Shown: positions 47,831 to 61,218, counted from the first letter of the stretch. The stretch: DNA of 64,000 bases from Alopecurus myosuroides (GCA_028641055.1 CM054057.1:723875931-723939930), one strand, 5' to 3'. Notes: generated by a model from the letters alone, not told the origin. Translations and numbers: made by a program.

Positions 47831-49229
47831 AAATATTGTTGGGATCTTCTTGACAGTATTCAAGAGAACACTGAAGGATGGGAGAATGACAAAGGTAGAA
47901 AGTCAGGTATAAAATATGATTATGAATGCATTAAATCTTTTATGGGAACCAATGATTTCTATGATGTTAGTGCTGTTTGTGGTCTTGATTCTCAAATCTT
48001 TGCAAACTATCTTAAAGCTTTTGCCTCCTATCTTGATATTCCCAAAAATAATTATCACAAGTACCATGCACCTTATAAAGATATTGTTCCTTCTAGTAAT
48101 ATAGAAGTGCATGCTGTTAATCCTGCTGTTCCAGAGCCATATGTTGAAAAAAATGCTTTTCCCGGCTAAGGTGAAAGAACACTCTATGGTGGCTAGTGTG
48201 GTTAATAAGAGTAATAAGAAATCTATTGAACCTGATGAACAAATAACTGTTAAACCTGCTGTAGCAATAGTGAAAGATCTTGTTTGTGGAAATGTGGAGG
48301 ATGAACACATTGTCTTTTGTGAGGATGCTTCTGATATTGTTTCCCATCCTCATAGACCTAAGAAAACTAGTGATCATGTGCTTTCTGTTAAGATTGGTGA
48401 TAATTGCTATTATGGTTGTGTGATATTGGTGCTAGTTCTAGTGCTATACCTTATGAGCTTTATAGAGAAATTATGCATGAAGTTGGTTCTTGTGAGCTTG
48501 AAGATATTGATGTGGTTATTCAGCTTGCTAATAGAGAAACTGTTTTTCTGATTGGTATTGTTAGAGATGTGGAAGTTTTGTGTGGTAAAACTAAATACCC
48601 CACTGATTTTCTAGTACCTGGTAAGGCTGCTAGTAAAACTTGTCCTATTATTTTTGGTAGACCTTTCTTGAACACTTGTGGTGCTCTTATAGATTGTAAA
48701 AGAGAGAAGATTTTGACTAAATTTGATGGAAAATCTTATGAGTTCAATTTCTCCAAATCTGCTAGAGCACCTTATGAATCTAAATTGCGTGATGAGAATT
48801 TTAAAGTTGAACAAATTGCTTCTATTTCTCTTGCTCCTAGCAATGCTTTGCAGCAATATATGGAGGATCACAAGAGTGATTTATGGAAGAGAGAAATGAG
48901 ATTGACGAAATCTTCTTCGTCAACCAGTGATACTGAAACATAATTTACATGTGGAAGACTTGGGTACAACATTACCACCCAAGGAAGTTCCTATTTTTGA
49001 TTTAAAACCTCTGCCTGATGATCTTAAATATGCTTATCTTGATGATAATAAAATATTTCTTGTTATTGTTAGTGCTAAACTTTCAGGTGAAGAAGAGGAA
49101 AGATTATTGGAAATTCTGAAGAAACATCGTGGAGCTATTGGATATACTCTTGATGATTTGAAGGGAATTTCTCCTACTATATGTCATCATGCTATTAATA
49201 TTGAACCTGATGCAAAGCCATTTGTTGAA
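47831..49229 (+). pseudogene. Protease region of pol, internal 2'
   Basis: Broken by an extra A near 48149, a loss at 48416 (TATGGTTGTG) beside the protease Asp (48422), and losses near 48880 and 48908. The protease is readable 48404-48943 and the linker 48927 onward into RT. None of these breaks is shared with internal 2, although both copies are otherwise type 2. Confidence 0.7.
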
Positions 49230-50540
49230 CATCAACGCCGGTTAATTCCTAAGATGAAGGAAGTGGTAAGAAATGAGGTATTAATACTTCTTGATGCTGG
49301 TATTATTTTTCCTATTGCTAATAGTAGATGGGTGAGCCCTGTGCATTGTGTCCCTAAGAAGGGATGACTGACTGTTGTGCCTAATGAAAATAATGAGCTT
49401 ATTTCGCAAAGAGTCATAGTTGGTTGTAGAATGTGTATTGATTTTAGAAAGGTTAATAAAGTTACTAAGAAAGATCATTATCCTTTTCCCTTTATTGATC
49501 AAATGTTAGAAAGGTTGTCTAAGAAAACTCATTTTTGGTTTCTTGATGGTTATTCTGGGTTTTCTCAAATTGCTGTTAGGAAGCAAGATCAAGAGAAAAC
49601 AACCTTTACTTGTCCTTATGGAACTTATTCTCATAGACGTATGACTTTTGGTTTGTGTAATGCTCCTGCTACTTTTCAAAGATGCATGTCTGCTATTTTC
49701 ATGGTTTTTGTGAAGAAATTGTGGAAGTATTCATGGACGATTTCTCCGTCAATAGAACTTCTTTTGATAATTTTTTGCACAACCTTGATAAAGTTTTGCA
49801 GAGATGTGAGGAAACTAATCTTGTTCTTAATTGGGAGAAATGCCACTTTATGGTAAATGAAGGAATTGTTCTTGCACATAAAATTTCTGAAAGAGGTATT
49901 GAAGTTGACAGAGCTAAAGTTGAAGCCATAGAGAAAATGCCCTGTTCTATGGATGTTAAAGGTATTCGTAGTGTTCTTCGTCATGCTGGTTTTTATAGGA
50001 GGTTTATTAAAGATTTCTCTAAAATATCAAAGCCTCTTACTAATTTTCTTCAAAAAGATGTACCATTTTTTTTTGATGATGATTGTAAGGAAGATTTTGA
50101 AACTTTAAAGAAGGCTTTAACCACTGATCCTATTGTTCAACCACCTGATTGGAATTTACCTTTTGAAGTTATTTGTGATGCTAGTGATTTTGCTGGAGGT
50201 GCTGTTCTTGGACAACACGTAGATAAGAAGTTGAATGTTATTCATTATGCTAGTAAGACTCTTGATGCTGCTCAATAGAATTATACTACTGAAAAAGAGT
50301 TCTTAGCTGTAGTTTTTGCATGTGATAAGTTTAGGCCTTACATTGTTGACTCAAAGGTTACTATTCATACTGATCATGATGCTATTAGATACCTTATGGA
50401 AAAGAAAGATGCTAAGACTAGGATTATTAGATGGGTGTTGCTTTTACAAGAGTTTGATTTGCATATTGTGGATAGGAAGGGTGCTGAAAATCCTGTTCCT
50501 GATAACTTTTCTAGGTTGGAAAACATTACTTTTGACCCTA
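49230..50540 (+). pseudogene. Reverse transcriptase-RNase H region of pol, internal 2'
   Basis: Shared TGA follows K-K-G (frame 48927-49367). RT core 49377-49856, with TYSHRRM for TYAYRRM. The FMDD frame is open 49682-50278, Asp pair 49736-49741, straight into RNase H as in internal 3, ending at the family TAG. A three-base loss (ATTATACTACTG, 50281) follows the TAG. Confidence 0.78.
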
Positions 50541-50574
50541 TTCCTGTTAATGATAGTTTTCCAAATGAACAATT

Positions 50575-51929
50575 GGCTGCAATAAAGGTAAAATCCCGGG
50601 ATACCATGGTATGTTGATTATGCTAACTTTATTGTTTCAAACTATTTGCCTCCAACATTACAGCTCAACAAAGAAGAAAATTCTTCTATGACTTGAGGCA
50701 TTATTTTGGGATGACCCACATTATATAAGAAGGAGTAGATGGTGTTATAAGAAGATGTGTACCAGATCATGAACAACGTGAAATATTGAAAAAGTGCCAT
50801 AGTAGTGCTTATGGAGGACATCGCTGGAGGTTGAACCGCATAGAAGGTTCTACAATCAGGTTTCTATTGGACTACCCTCTTTAAAGATGCACGTAAATTT
50901 ATTTTATCTTGTGATGAATGTCAAAGAGTAGGCAATATTTCTAGACGTAATGAAATGCATGTGAGTTATTCTCTTGTTATTGAACCTTTTGATTGTTGGG
51001 GATTTGACTTTATGGGCCCTTTTCCTCCTTTGAATGGTTATACTCATATACTTGTTGTTGTTGATTATGTTACTAAGTGGGTAGAAGCTATACCTACTAA
51101 AATTGCTGACGGTGAAACCTCGTTAAAAATGCTTAAAGATTTTATTTTTCCTAGGTTTGGTGTGCCTAGATATCTAATGACTGATGGAGGATCTCATTTT
51201 ATTGATGGTGATTTTAGAAAAACCCTTGCTAAATATGATGTTAATCATAGAATTGACTCAGCTTATCATCCTCAAACCAGTGGGCAAGTAGAATTATCAA
51301 TACAGAAATTAAATCTATCTTGCAAAGACTATTAATAAATCTAGGAACAATTGGTCTGATAAGTTGAATGATGCATGGGCTTATAGAACTGCTTATAAAA
51401 ATTCTATGGGTATGTCTCTTTATAAAATGGTTTATGGAAAATCTTGTCACTTGCCTTTAGAATTAGAACACAAAGCTTATTGGGCAGTGAAAGAATTAAA
51501 TAAAGATTTTAAACTTGCTAGTAAGAAAAGAATGATTGATTTGAATCATTTAGATGAATGGAAATGTGAAACTTAAAAATGCCAAGCTCTTTAAAGAGAA
51601 AGTTAAACAATGGCATGATAAAATAAACCTTAAAAGAGAGTTTCATGTTGAGAGAAAGTTCTATTGTATCGTTCTCGTCTCAGATTTTTTTGCAGGAAAA
51701 TGACTCTCCCGATGGGAAGGACCTTATATTATTAAAGAAGTATTGTTCGGGTGCAATCAAAATTGCTTCCCTCAAAGATAACACTACACAATTGGTAAAT
51801 GGGCAAAGACTCAAACATTATATTTCTGGGGATTCCTATGATGAAGATGTTGATGTTATTCAAGTAATGACTCCGAAGAAGTTTATTAGAGGTAAGATTC
51901 CAGAAGCTGCAGAGTCTGTTATGGAATAG
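50575..51929 (+). pseudogene. Integrase region of pol, internal 2'
   Basis: The zinc region is heavily damaged by short losses at about 50603, 50660, 50707, 50722 and 50728. The core has Asp 51006, Asp 51183 and Glu 51291 in a frame open 50955-51335, cut by losses near 51300 and 51325. The remainder is read in pieces at 51364-51576 and 51645-51929. The last piece joins the GPY-like tail after losses near 51650 and 51741. Confidence 0.72.
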
Positions 51930-52162
51930 GTAACAATTTGTTAAGAAAAACTTCGCGGATGACCTTCCAAGTTATAAATTATTGATTTTTGGAAAATAAA
52001 AAAAAATACCGAGCGAAGGAGTGGGAGAAGATGCCCGGAGGCACCACACCATGAGGGGGCGCGAGCCCACCCTTGGCCGTGCCACCGTATGGTGTGGGAG
52101 CTCCGGAGCCCCTCTCTGACTTTTTATAAACCTAGACTTTCCTTTCGTTACGCATATTTTTG

Positions 52163-52171
52163 CTATATAAC
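52163..52171 (+). promoter_or_regulatory. Internal TATA-like box, internal 2'
   Basis: CTATATAAC, 94 bases before the ATG at 52266. Confidence 0.3.
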
Positions 52172-52265
52172 CCCTAGACCCCCCCGAGGTCCATTTATCG
52201 TTTTCTCGTCGTGTTTTTGTTTCGAGCTGTTTCTGCCAGGATCTGTTTTCAGTTTTAGAAGCATC

Positions 52266-52806
52266 ATGGTCTCCGCCAACAACAACAAGGGGAACAAACC
52301 GAAGGATGATGATCTCCAAGACCGGGAGTCGGGCAGAAGAGATCGAGAGTGGAGCTGAAGGAGATGTAGAAGAAAACCCACGAGTGCGTCCACGCGCTAC
52401 CATCGCAAGCATTGGAGTGGTTGCAAAACCTTCCAAGCAAACGACTAGGATGAGCACCGGAGGGAAGGTCCCACATTACTGCTTAGCTTCAAGGACACCC
52501 CTTTCAGGCATAAAGAAACATGTCCATACTTTAATTCATGAGTATCAATCTAGGAGGGTACCTAAGTCAGATTTGCATTCTTGATGGGGTATGGATCATT
52601 CTAACCGTGTAGATGAAGGAAGCTCTCAACCTAAGGAAGTGTGGGCGGAAAATATTGATGGCTGGAATTCACCGTCTGATAGGCATGCAAACCGTATTGA
52701 TCACAATACGGAGGTGATGTGTATGGTTATGTTCGCAATTGAAGATATGAAGAAATAAATTGATAAGCTCATTGACAAGGATTCACCACCACCACCGAAG
52801 AATTGA
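52266..52806 (+). pseudogene. Unrecognised 3' reading frame, internal 2'
   Basis: Same layout as internal 1', with KSDLHS for KADLHS and TAA in the MKK-IDK region. The first-part TGA is at 52582-52584, and a GGGGTATGG variant puts the second part in frame. Confidence 0.4.
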
Positions 52807-54516
52807 TTTGTCATTGGTATTGGCATCCCCTTGGCTTGTTCCAAGATTGGGGGAGTGCTGCGGTATCACCTTTATCTTTCACCCTTTTACCTTTTAGTAG
52901 ACTCATATCGTGAGTAGAGGAAATATCATATAGTACGGTTTGCAGTACGGAAGTGTTGCTCCTTAGTTGGTTATTGTTGTATCCCTTGGTTTGAGTTGCC
53001 GTAATGAAATAATAATGAGAAGTTTCATCATCTACTTGTTTCACTTTATTTTAGTTTGCAGTTTTTGTTATGTGATTGATATTGTTATTAGTATTGGTAT
53101 CAATCTTGAAGCTTCACGATAACCTAGTTGGTTTTGGTGAACTTAGCATTGGTCAGTAGCAACAATTCGTTGAGACTTAAGTAGAAAAGAGGGAGTTGCA
53201 TGTAGATATATTATTCCATGATCTTTCTTTCTTGTTAGCCCATAAGCTTAGTATTCTCAAATAAGTTTGTTTGCCCCTTCAAGGAATATTGCATGATTGG
53301 CTTTATCATGTATGTTTTTGTTTGTTTTGCTTCAATTCTTATGCTTGCTACCCAACCTTGCTAGCAAAAAACCTGTACTAGGGAATTCTTCTCGTGCATC
53401 CAAACCTTGAGCCCAAAACCTTGCCATTTGTGTCCACCATACGTACATATGTGGTATTTCACCGCCACTCCAAGTAAATTGCTTGTGTGCTACCTTTAAC
53501 CTTCAAAATTACACATGTTTGTGCTCCTGTTTTAGCTCATGAGGACGCAAATAGAAAATATTTATATCACTTGTTGATTGGATTGACACCCTGGACTAGT
53601 GGCTTCATCCACTCCAAATGCTAGAAGAGCTGGCACCGGGGTTCCCAGCCCCAAATAATAATACAATTCTCTTCACTCTTTTTGCCCCTGATTTATCAGT
53701 CAAAGTATAATTGTGTAAACAAAAGAGAAAGAGGGATGACCTTCTATACCAGTTGCGTACTTCTATGGGAGCCTCTCTTGTGAAGTCTAGTTGGCTTGTG
53801 ACGTACAATATTTTTTGAGTTTGCCATTCTTGACATAACATACATCTCTCAAAATTTAGACACTCCTCCACGGTTTGTGATTGTTTGGCAGGCACCCGAG
53901 GATTCAGTTAGCCATGGTTTGTGTAAGAAAGGTTGGGAGGAGTAAACCATTTTATACCTCTATTTTACAAAATAAAAGCTCTAGCACATGAGTGATCAAT
54001 GCTTCCCTCTGCGAAGGGCCTATCTTTTACATTTATGTTGAGTCAGGAAACCTACTTGTTTCTGTCTAAAGCAAGCATTTGAGTTGTGATTCATCCAGCT
54101 ACATGTTGATTTACTCAATCATGTTCTTTATTCTTCCTTGTTTCTACAAAATGTTTTTATCTGTTTGAATACCACTTTGAAAGTTACCAAGTCTGCAAAG
54201 AGACCGTTATAGTTGAGCATGATAAACTATGAAATATAGCTCTAGTATAAAGACTCTGATCGAAAGATAAGTGCACTATTAATTGTTCTCTGACCAAGAA
54301 CGAAGTTTGCCTTTACCAATTGTGATTTACTTTTTGCACCTTTATCATTACTTTACTTGTTTCAAGTTTGATTATATGAGAGGAATTTGCTGTCTAAAAA
54401 ATGATTTGTTCTTTGTTAGATGTGATGCCTCTTGTCCGCATTTCATTTATCGACACCTCACTCAATAAACCCATGGTCATGTTTACTGAGTTCAGTTTCG
54501 CTTGGGGACAAGCGAG
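52807..54516 (+). other. Non-coding 3' internal region, internal 2'
   Basis: Matches 16783-18473 with its own cluster of small losses at about 53380-53950. No gene is seen. Confidence 0.6.
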
Positions 54517-54530
54517 GTCTAAGCTTGGGG
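54517..54530 (+). other. Polypurine-like tract before LTR3'
   Basis: GTCTAAGCTTGGGG, then TGACT and the LTR3' TG at 54536. Confidence 0.55.
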
Positions 54531-54535
54531 TGACT

Positions 54536-56025
54536 TGATACGTCCATTTTGCATCATAGTTTTATATTGATATTTTATGTTATTCATCGATATATTTCAT
54601 GTTACGATGCATCTCTTATGTTATTTTATCTTATTGCATGTTTCATAATTTTTGGAGGATAAACACCGGTACCAGAAATCTGATGGAAAAAGCACCGTCG
54701 GGATAACCTATTTCAGAAGATCAGAAGAAGAGGGGGGACACCGAAGATATCTTAGAAGTCCAGAAGGGGAGCCACCACGAGGAGAGGCAGAGGGGCCACC
54801 AGGGGCCCACACCATGGGGTGGCCCGCCCCGTTGGCCGCGCCGCCACGTGGTGTGGCCACCCTGGCCCACCTCTGTTGGATATTCGTGTACTTGACCCCA
54901 GAGAACCCTAAGCCCCATACCATCATCAAAGAATTATTCCGCCGCCGCCTCGGGGCGGAAAACACCCGAGAGAGAAAAGCTCTCTGGCAGGGAGAAATCT
55001 GCCGGGGAAATACCTCTCCGGAGAGGGGAAATCATCGCCATCGTCACCGTCATCACTCCGGGCTTCATTGGGATCATCTTCATCATCACCCTCATCACCA
55101 GCACCATCACCCTCATCATCCATCGTCATCCCGCTCTAACAATTAGGGGCCTTTATCGTTGTTTTACGTTAGATCTCTCTCCCGGTGTGGATTACTTGTT
55201 AGTAGTTGATGCTTGTGAGATTTATCGGTGTTAGCACTTTATGACCAGATTGTTATCATCCATTATATCACCTCTGATTATGATCCATATGATATCTTGT
55301 GAGTACTTCGTTTAGTTCTTGAGGACATGGGAGAAGTCATGATGTTAGTAGTGTAGTTATGTTGAAGTAATATCTCGTGGTTCGGTATTTAAGTTGTGGT
55401 GCTATTCTTCTAGTGGTGTCATGTGAACGACTACATGATACTTAATGTTTATGGTCCTAGGAGGATGCATTGTGTATTTGGCTACTAATTGTGGGGTTGC
55501 CGGAGTGACAGAAACCTAAACCCCTTAGGAAACCAATGCACGAGGGCGTAGGATCCCGGTTTTAAGGTTGTGGTTAGTTTATCTTAATTACTTTCTCGTA
55601 TTTGTGGATGCTTACGAGGGGTATAATCACAAGTATGCATTAGTCCTAGTTGGGCGGTGCATTAGCATAGGTTCACCCACACAACACTTCACGAACTAAT
55701 GGATATTAATCAACCGTAATGAAGCGAAAGCACTTGACGAAATTCCCATGTGTCCTCGAGAACGTTTGGTAGTCATAAGTAATACAACCGGCTTGTACTT
55801 TGCTCTCAAAAGTATTGGGCTACTCGCTGCAATATTATTTACTGCACTTTATTTACTCGCACTTTATTTATCTGCTCTATCCAAAACAACCAAAAACCCG
55901 ATTGCTAGTGTTTACAGTGAATCCTCTATCCAACCTGCTTGTCAACACCTTCTGCTCCTCGTTGGGTTTGACACTCTTATTTATCGAAAGTACTATGATA
56001 CACCCCCTATACTTGTGGGTCATCA
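54536..56025 (+). repeat. LTR3' (1490 bp)
   Basis: Type III by CTCTAAC, GCCTTTATCG and ATGCATTAGTCC. It has many private one- to three-base losses in the GC-rich block (about 54760-54890) and near 55427 and 55524-55560, which make it the shortest type III LTR. Confidence 0.88.
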
Positions 56026-56036
56026 AGAATACTTTC

Positions 56037-56054
56037 TAGCGCCGTTGCCGGGGA
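56037..56054 (+). other. Primer binding site, tRNA-Asp type
   Basis: Same 18 bases, 11 after LTR3', with the doubled GTAAG motif of type III downstream. Confidence 0.8.
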
Positions 56055-56144
56055 GTGAAGCGCTATTGGTAAGTGGAATTGGTAAGAGAAACTTTTACCA
56101 TGAGTGCTGTTTTTATTTCTATCTGCTGTTTTTATTCATTATAG

Positions 56145-57528
56145 AGATATTGTTGGAATCTTCTTGACAGTATTCACGAGAACACTGAAGGATGGGAGAA
56201 TGACAAAGGTAGAAAGTCAGGTATAAAATATGATTATGAATGCATTAAATCTTTTATGGGAACCAATGATTTCTATGATGTTAGTGCTGTTTGTGGTCTT
56301 GATTCTCAAATCTTTGCAAACTGTCTTAAAGCTTTTGCCTCCTATCTTGATATTCCCAAAAATTATCACAAGTACCATGCACCTTAAAAAGATATTGTTC
56401 CTTCTAGTAATATAGAAGTGCATGCTGTTAATCCTGCTGTTTCCAGAGCCATATGTTGAAAAAATGCTTTTCCCGGCTAAAGGTAAAAGAACACTCTATG
56501 GTGGCTAGTGTGGTTAATAAGTAATAAGAAATCTATTGAACCTGATGAACAAATAACTGTTAAACCTGCTGTAGCAATGAAAGATCTTGTTTGTGGAAAT
56601 GTGGAGGATGAACACATTGTCTTTTGTGAGGATGCTTCTGATTGTTTCCCATCCTCATAGACCTAAGAAAACTAGTGATCATGTGCTTTCTGTTAAGATT
56701 GGTGATAATTGCTATTATTTGTGTGATATTGGTGCTAGTTCTAGTGCTATACCTTATGAGCTTTATAGAGAAATTATGCATGAAGTTGGTTCTTGAGCTT
56801 GAAGATATTGATGTGTTATTCAGCTTGCTAATAGAGAAACTGTTTTTCTGATTGGTATTGTTAGAGATGGAAGTTTTGTGTGGTAAAACTAAATACCCCA
56901 CTGATTTTCTAGTACCTGGTAAGGCTGCTAGTAAAACTTGTCCTATTATTTTGGTAGACCTTTCTTGAACACTTGTGTGCTCTTATAGATTGTAAAAGAG
57001 AGAAGATTTTGACTAAATTTGATGGAAAATCTTATGAGTTCAATTTCTCCAAATCTGCTAGCACCTTATGAATCTAAAATTGCGTGATGAGAATTTTAAA
57101 GTTGAACAAATTGCTTCTATTTCTCTTGCTCCTAGCAATGCTTTGCAGCAATATATGGAGGATCACAAGAGTGATGTATTTATGGAAGAGAGAAATGAGA
57201 TTGACGATAATCTTCTTCGTCAACCAGTGATACTGAAACATAATTACATGTGGAAGACTTGGGTACAACATTACCACCCAAGGAAGTTCCTATTTTTGAT
57301 TTAAAACCTCTGCCTGATGATCTTAAATATGCTTAACTTGATGATAATAAAATATTTCTTGTTATTGTTAGTGCTAAACTTTCAGGTGAAGAAGAGGAAA
57401 GATTATTGGAAATTCTGAAGAAACATCGTGGAGCTATTGGATATACTCTTGATGATTTGAAGGGAATTTCTCCTACTATATGTCATCATGCTATTAATAT
57501 TGAACCTGATGCAAAGCCATTTGTTGAA
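56145..57528 (+). pseudogene. Protease region of pol, internal 3' (indel-riddled)
   Basis: About 17 short indels, mostly losses of one to three bases, occur within 56360-57250, so no frame exceeds 80 codons. The protease Asp is at 56725. It keeps the subgroup TAA (57334-57336). Variants AAAGCTTTTGCC and CACATTGTCTTT agree with internal 3, not internal 4. Confidence 0.7.
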
Positions 57529-58830
57529 CATCAACGCCGGTTAATTCCTAAGATGAAGGAAGTGGTAAGAAATGAGGTATTAAAACTTCTTGATGCTGGT
57601 ATTATTTTTCCTATTGCTGATAGTAGATGGGTGAGCCCTGTGCATTGTGTCCCTAAGAAGGGATGACTGACTGTTGTGCCTAATGAAAATAATGAGCTTA
57701 TTTCGCAAAGAGTCATAGTTGGTTGTAGAATGTGTATTGATTTTAGAAAGGTTAATAAAGTTACTAAGAAAGATCATTATCCTTTTCCCTTTATTGATCA
57801 AATGTTAGAAAGGTTGTCTAAGAAAACACATTTTTGGTTTCTTGATGGTTACTCTGGGTTTTCAAATTGCTGTTAGGAAGCAAAGATCAAGAGAAAACAA
57901 CCTTTACTTGTCCTTATGGTACTTATGCTTATAGACGTATGACTTTTGGTTTGTGTAATGCTCCTGCTACTTTTCAAAGATGCATGTCTGCTATTTTCAT
58001 GGTTTTTGTGAAGAAATTGTGGAAGTATTCATGGACGATTTCTCCGTCAATAGAACTTCTTTTGATAATTTTTTGCACAACCTTGATAAAGTTTTGCAGA
58101 GATGTGAGGAAACTAATCTTGTTCTTAATTGGGAGAAATGCCACTTTATGGTAAATGAAGGAATTGTTCTTGCACATAAAATTTCTGAAAGAGGTATTGA
58201 AGTTGACAGAGCTAAAGTTGAAGCCATAGAGAAAATGCCCTGTTCTATGGATGTTAAAGGTATTCGTAGTGTTCTTCGTCATGGTTTTTATAGGAGGTTT
58301 ATAAAGATTTCTCTAAAATATCAAAGCCTCTTACTAATCTTCTTCAAAAAGATGTACCATTTGTTTTTGATGATGATTGTAAGGAAGATTTTGAAACTTT
58401 AAAGAAGGCTTTAACTACTGCTCCTATTGTTCAACCACCTGATTGGAATTTACCTTTTGAAGTTATTTGTGATGCTAGTGATTTTGCTGGAGGTGCTGTT
58501 CTTGGACAACGCGTAGATAAGAAGTTGAATGTTATTCATTATGCTAGTAAGACTCTTGATGCTACTCAATAGAATTATGCTACTACTGAAAAAGAGTTCT
58601 TAGCTGTAGTTTTTGCATGTGATAAGTTTAGGCCTTACATTGTTGACTCAAAGGTTACTATTCATACTGATCATGATGCTATTAGATACCTCATGGAAAA
58701 GAAACATGCTAAGACTAGGATTATTAGATGGTGTTGCTTTTACAAGAGTTTGATTTGCATATTGTGGATAGGAAGGTGCTGAAAATCCTGTTCCTGATAA
58801 CTTTTCTAGGTTGGAAAACATTACTTTTGA
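57529..58830 (+). pseudogene. Reverse transcriptase-RNase H region of pol, internal 3'
   Basis: Shared TGA follows 57406-57663. The RT core is split by losses at 57862 (GGTTTTCAAATTG) and a gain at 57882. The FMDD Asp pair is at 58034-58039. Losses at 58284 and 58302 end that frame, and the family TAG is at 58570-58572. GGTTACTCTGGG and AAACATGCTAAG agree with internal 3 against internal 4. Confidence 0.72.
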
Positions 58831-58859
58831 CCCTATTCCTGTTATGATAGTTTTCCAAA

Positions 58860-60227
58860 TGAACAATTGGCTGCAATAAAGGTAAAATCCCGGGATAGTC
58901 CATGGTATGTTGATTATGCTAACTTTATTGTTTCAAACCATTTGCCTCCAACATTTACAGCTCAACAAAGAAGAAAATTCTTCTATGATTTGAGGCATTA
59001 TTTTTGGGATGACCCACATTTATATAAAGAAGGAGTAGATGGTGTTATAAGAAGATGTGTACCAGATCATGAACAACGTGAAATATTGAAAAAGTGCCAT
59101 AGTAGTGCTTATGGAGGACATCGCTGGAGGTTGAACCGCATAGAAGGTTCTACAATCAAGTTTCTATTGGACTACCCTCTTTAAAGATGCACGTAAATTT
59201 ATTTTATCTTGTGATGAATGTCAAAGAGTAGGCAATATTTCTAGACGTAATGAAATGCATGTGAGTTATTCTCTTGTTATTGAACCTTTTGATTGTTGGG
59301 GATTTGACTTTATGGGTCCTTTTCCTCCTTCGAATGGTTATACTCATATACTTGTTGTTGTTGATTATGTTACTAAGTGGGTAGAAGCTATACCTACTAA
59401 AATTGCTGACGGTGAAACCTCGTTAGAAATGCTTAAAGATTTTATTTTTCCTAGGTTTGGTGTGCCTAGATATCTAATGACTGATGGAGGATCTCATTTT
59501 ATTGATGGTGATTTTAGAAAACCCTTGCTAAATATGAATTTAATCATAGAATTGACTCAGCTTATCATCCTCAAACCAGTGGGCAAGTTCAAAGTGGGCA
59601 AGTTATTACAGAAAAAATCTATTAATAAATCTAGGAACAATTGGTCTGATAAGTTGAATGATGCATTATGGGCTTATAGAACTGCTTATAAAAATTCTAT
59701 GGGTATGTCTCTTTATAAAATGGTTTATGGCAAAGCTTGTCACTTGCCTTTAAAATTAGAACACAAAGCTTATTGGGCAGTGAAAGAATTAAATAAAGAT
59801 TTTAAACTTGCTAGTAAGAAAAGAATGATTGATTTGAATCATTTAGATTAATGGAGATGTGAAACTTATGAAAATGCCAAGCTCTTTAAAGAGAAAGTTA
59901 AACAATGGCATGATAAAATAAACCTTAAAAGAGAGTTTCATGTTGGTGAGAAAGTTCTATTGTATCGTTCTCGTCTCAGATTTTTTTGCAGGAAAATGAC
60001 TCTCCCGATGGGAAGGACCTTATATTATTAAAGAAGTGTATTGTTCGGGTGCAATCAAAATTGCTTCCCTCAAAGATAACACTACACAATTGGTAAATGG
60101 GCAAAGACTCAAACATTATATTTCTGGGGATTCCTATGATGAAGATGTTGATGTTATTCAAGTAATGACTCCGAAGAAGTTTATTAGAGGGAAGATTCCA
60201 GAAGCTGCAGAGTCTGTTATGGAATAG
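58860..60227 (+). pseudogene. Integrase region of pol, internal 3' (hybrid, catalytic Glu lost)
   Basis: The zinc region (58867-59184) and the first two Asp residues (59306, 59483) follow internal 3, including TATGAATTT near 59534. At about 59580-59625 the normal sequence with the catalytic Glu is replaced by a near-repeat of GTGGGCAAGTT and a shortened join. After that the copy follows internal 4 (AAAGCTTGTCAC). The open frame 59255-59851 crosses this patch but shifts before it. TAA after N-H-L-D is kept; the GPY-like tail is 60036-60227. Confidence 0.78.
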
Positions 60228-60463
60228 GTAACAGTTTTGTTAAGAAAAAGTTCGCGGATGACCTTCCAAGTTATAAATTATTGATTTTTGGAAAATATAA
60301 AAAATACCGAGCCGAAGAGGAGTGGGAGAAGATGCCCGGAGGCACCACACCATGAGGGGGCGCGAGCCCACCCTTGGCCGCGCCACCGTATGGTGTGGGA
60401 GCTCCGGAGCCCCTCTCCGACTTTTTATCAAACTAGACTTTCCTTTCGTTACGCATATTTTTG

Positions 60464-60472
60464 CTATATAAC
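60464..60472 (+). promoter_or_regulatory. Internal TATA-like box, internal 3'
   Basis: CTATATAAC, 95 bases before the ATG at 60567, followed by CCCCTCGACC rather than CCCCTAGACC. Confidence 0.3.
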
Positions 60473-60566
60473 CCCTCGACCCCCCCGAGGTCCATATATC
60501 GTTTTCTCGTCGTGTTTCTGTTTCGAGCTGTTTCTGCCAGGATCTGTTTTCAGTTTTAGAAGCATC

Positions 60567-61218
60567 ATGGTCTCCGCCAACAACAACAAGGGGAACGAAC
60601 CAAAGGATGATGATCTCCAAGACCGGGAGTCGGGCAGAGGAGATCGAGAGTGGAGCTGAAGGAGATGTAGAAGAAAACCCACGAGTGCGTCCACGCGCTA
60701 CCATCGCAAGCATTGGAGTGGTTGCAAAACCTTCCAAGCAAACGACTAGGATGAGCACCGGAGGGAAGGTCCCATGTTACTGCTTAGCTTCAAGGACACC
60801 CCTTTCAGGCATAAAGAAACATGTCCATACTTTAATTCATGATTATCAATCTAGGAGGGTACCTAAGGCAGATTTGCATTCTTGATGGGATATGGATCGT
60901 TCTAACCGTGTAGATGAAGGAAGCTCTCAACCTAAGGAAGTGTGGGCGGAAAATATTGATGGCTGGAATTCACCGTCTGATAGGCATGCAAACCGTATTG
61001 ATCACAATACGGAGGTGATGTGTATGGTTATGTTCGCAATTGAAGATATGAAGAAATCAATTGATAAGCTCATTGACAAGGATTCACCACCACCACCGAA
61101 GAATAGATTTATCATTGGTATTGGCATCCCCTTGGCTTGTTCCAAGATTGGGGGAGTGTCGCGGTATCACCTTTATCTTACACCCTTTTACCTTTTAGTA
61201 GACTCATATCGTGAGTAG
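60567..61218 (+). pseudogene. Unrecognised 3' reading frame, internal 3'
   Basis: Carries HDYQSRR and the lost terminal stop (AATAGATT) of internal 4, so the second part (60892-61218) runs past PPPPKN for 108 codons. It lacks the three-base loss of internal 4 and so is not a simple copy of it. Confidence 0.4.
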
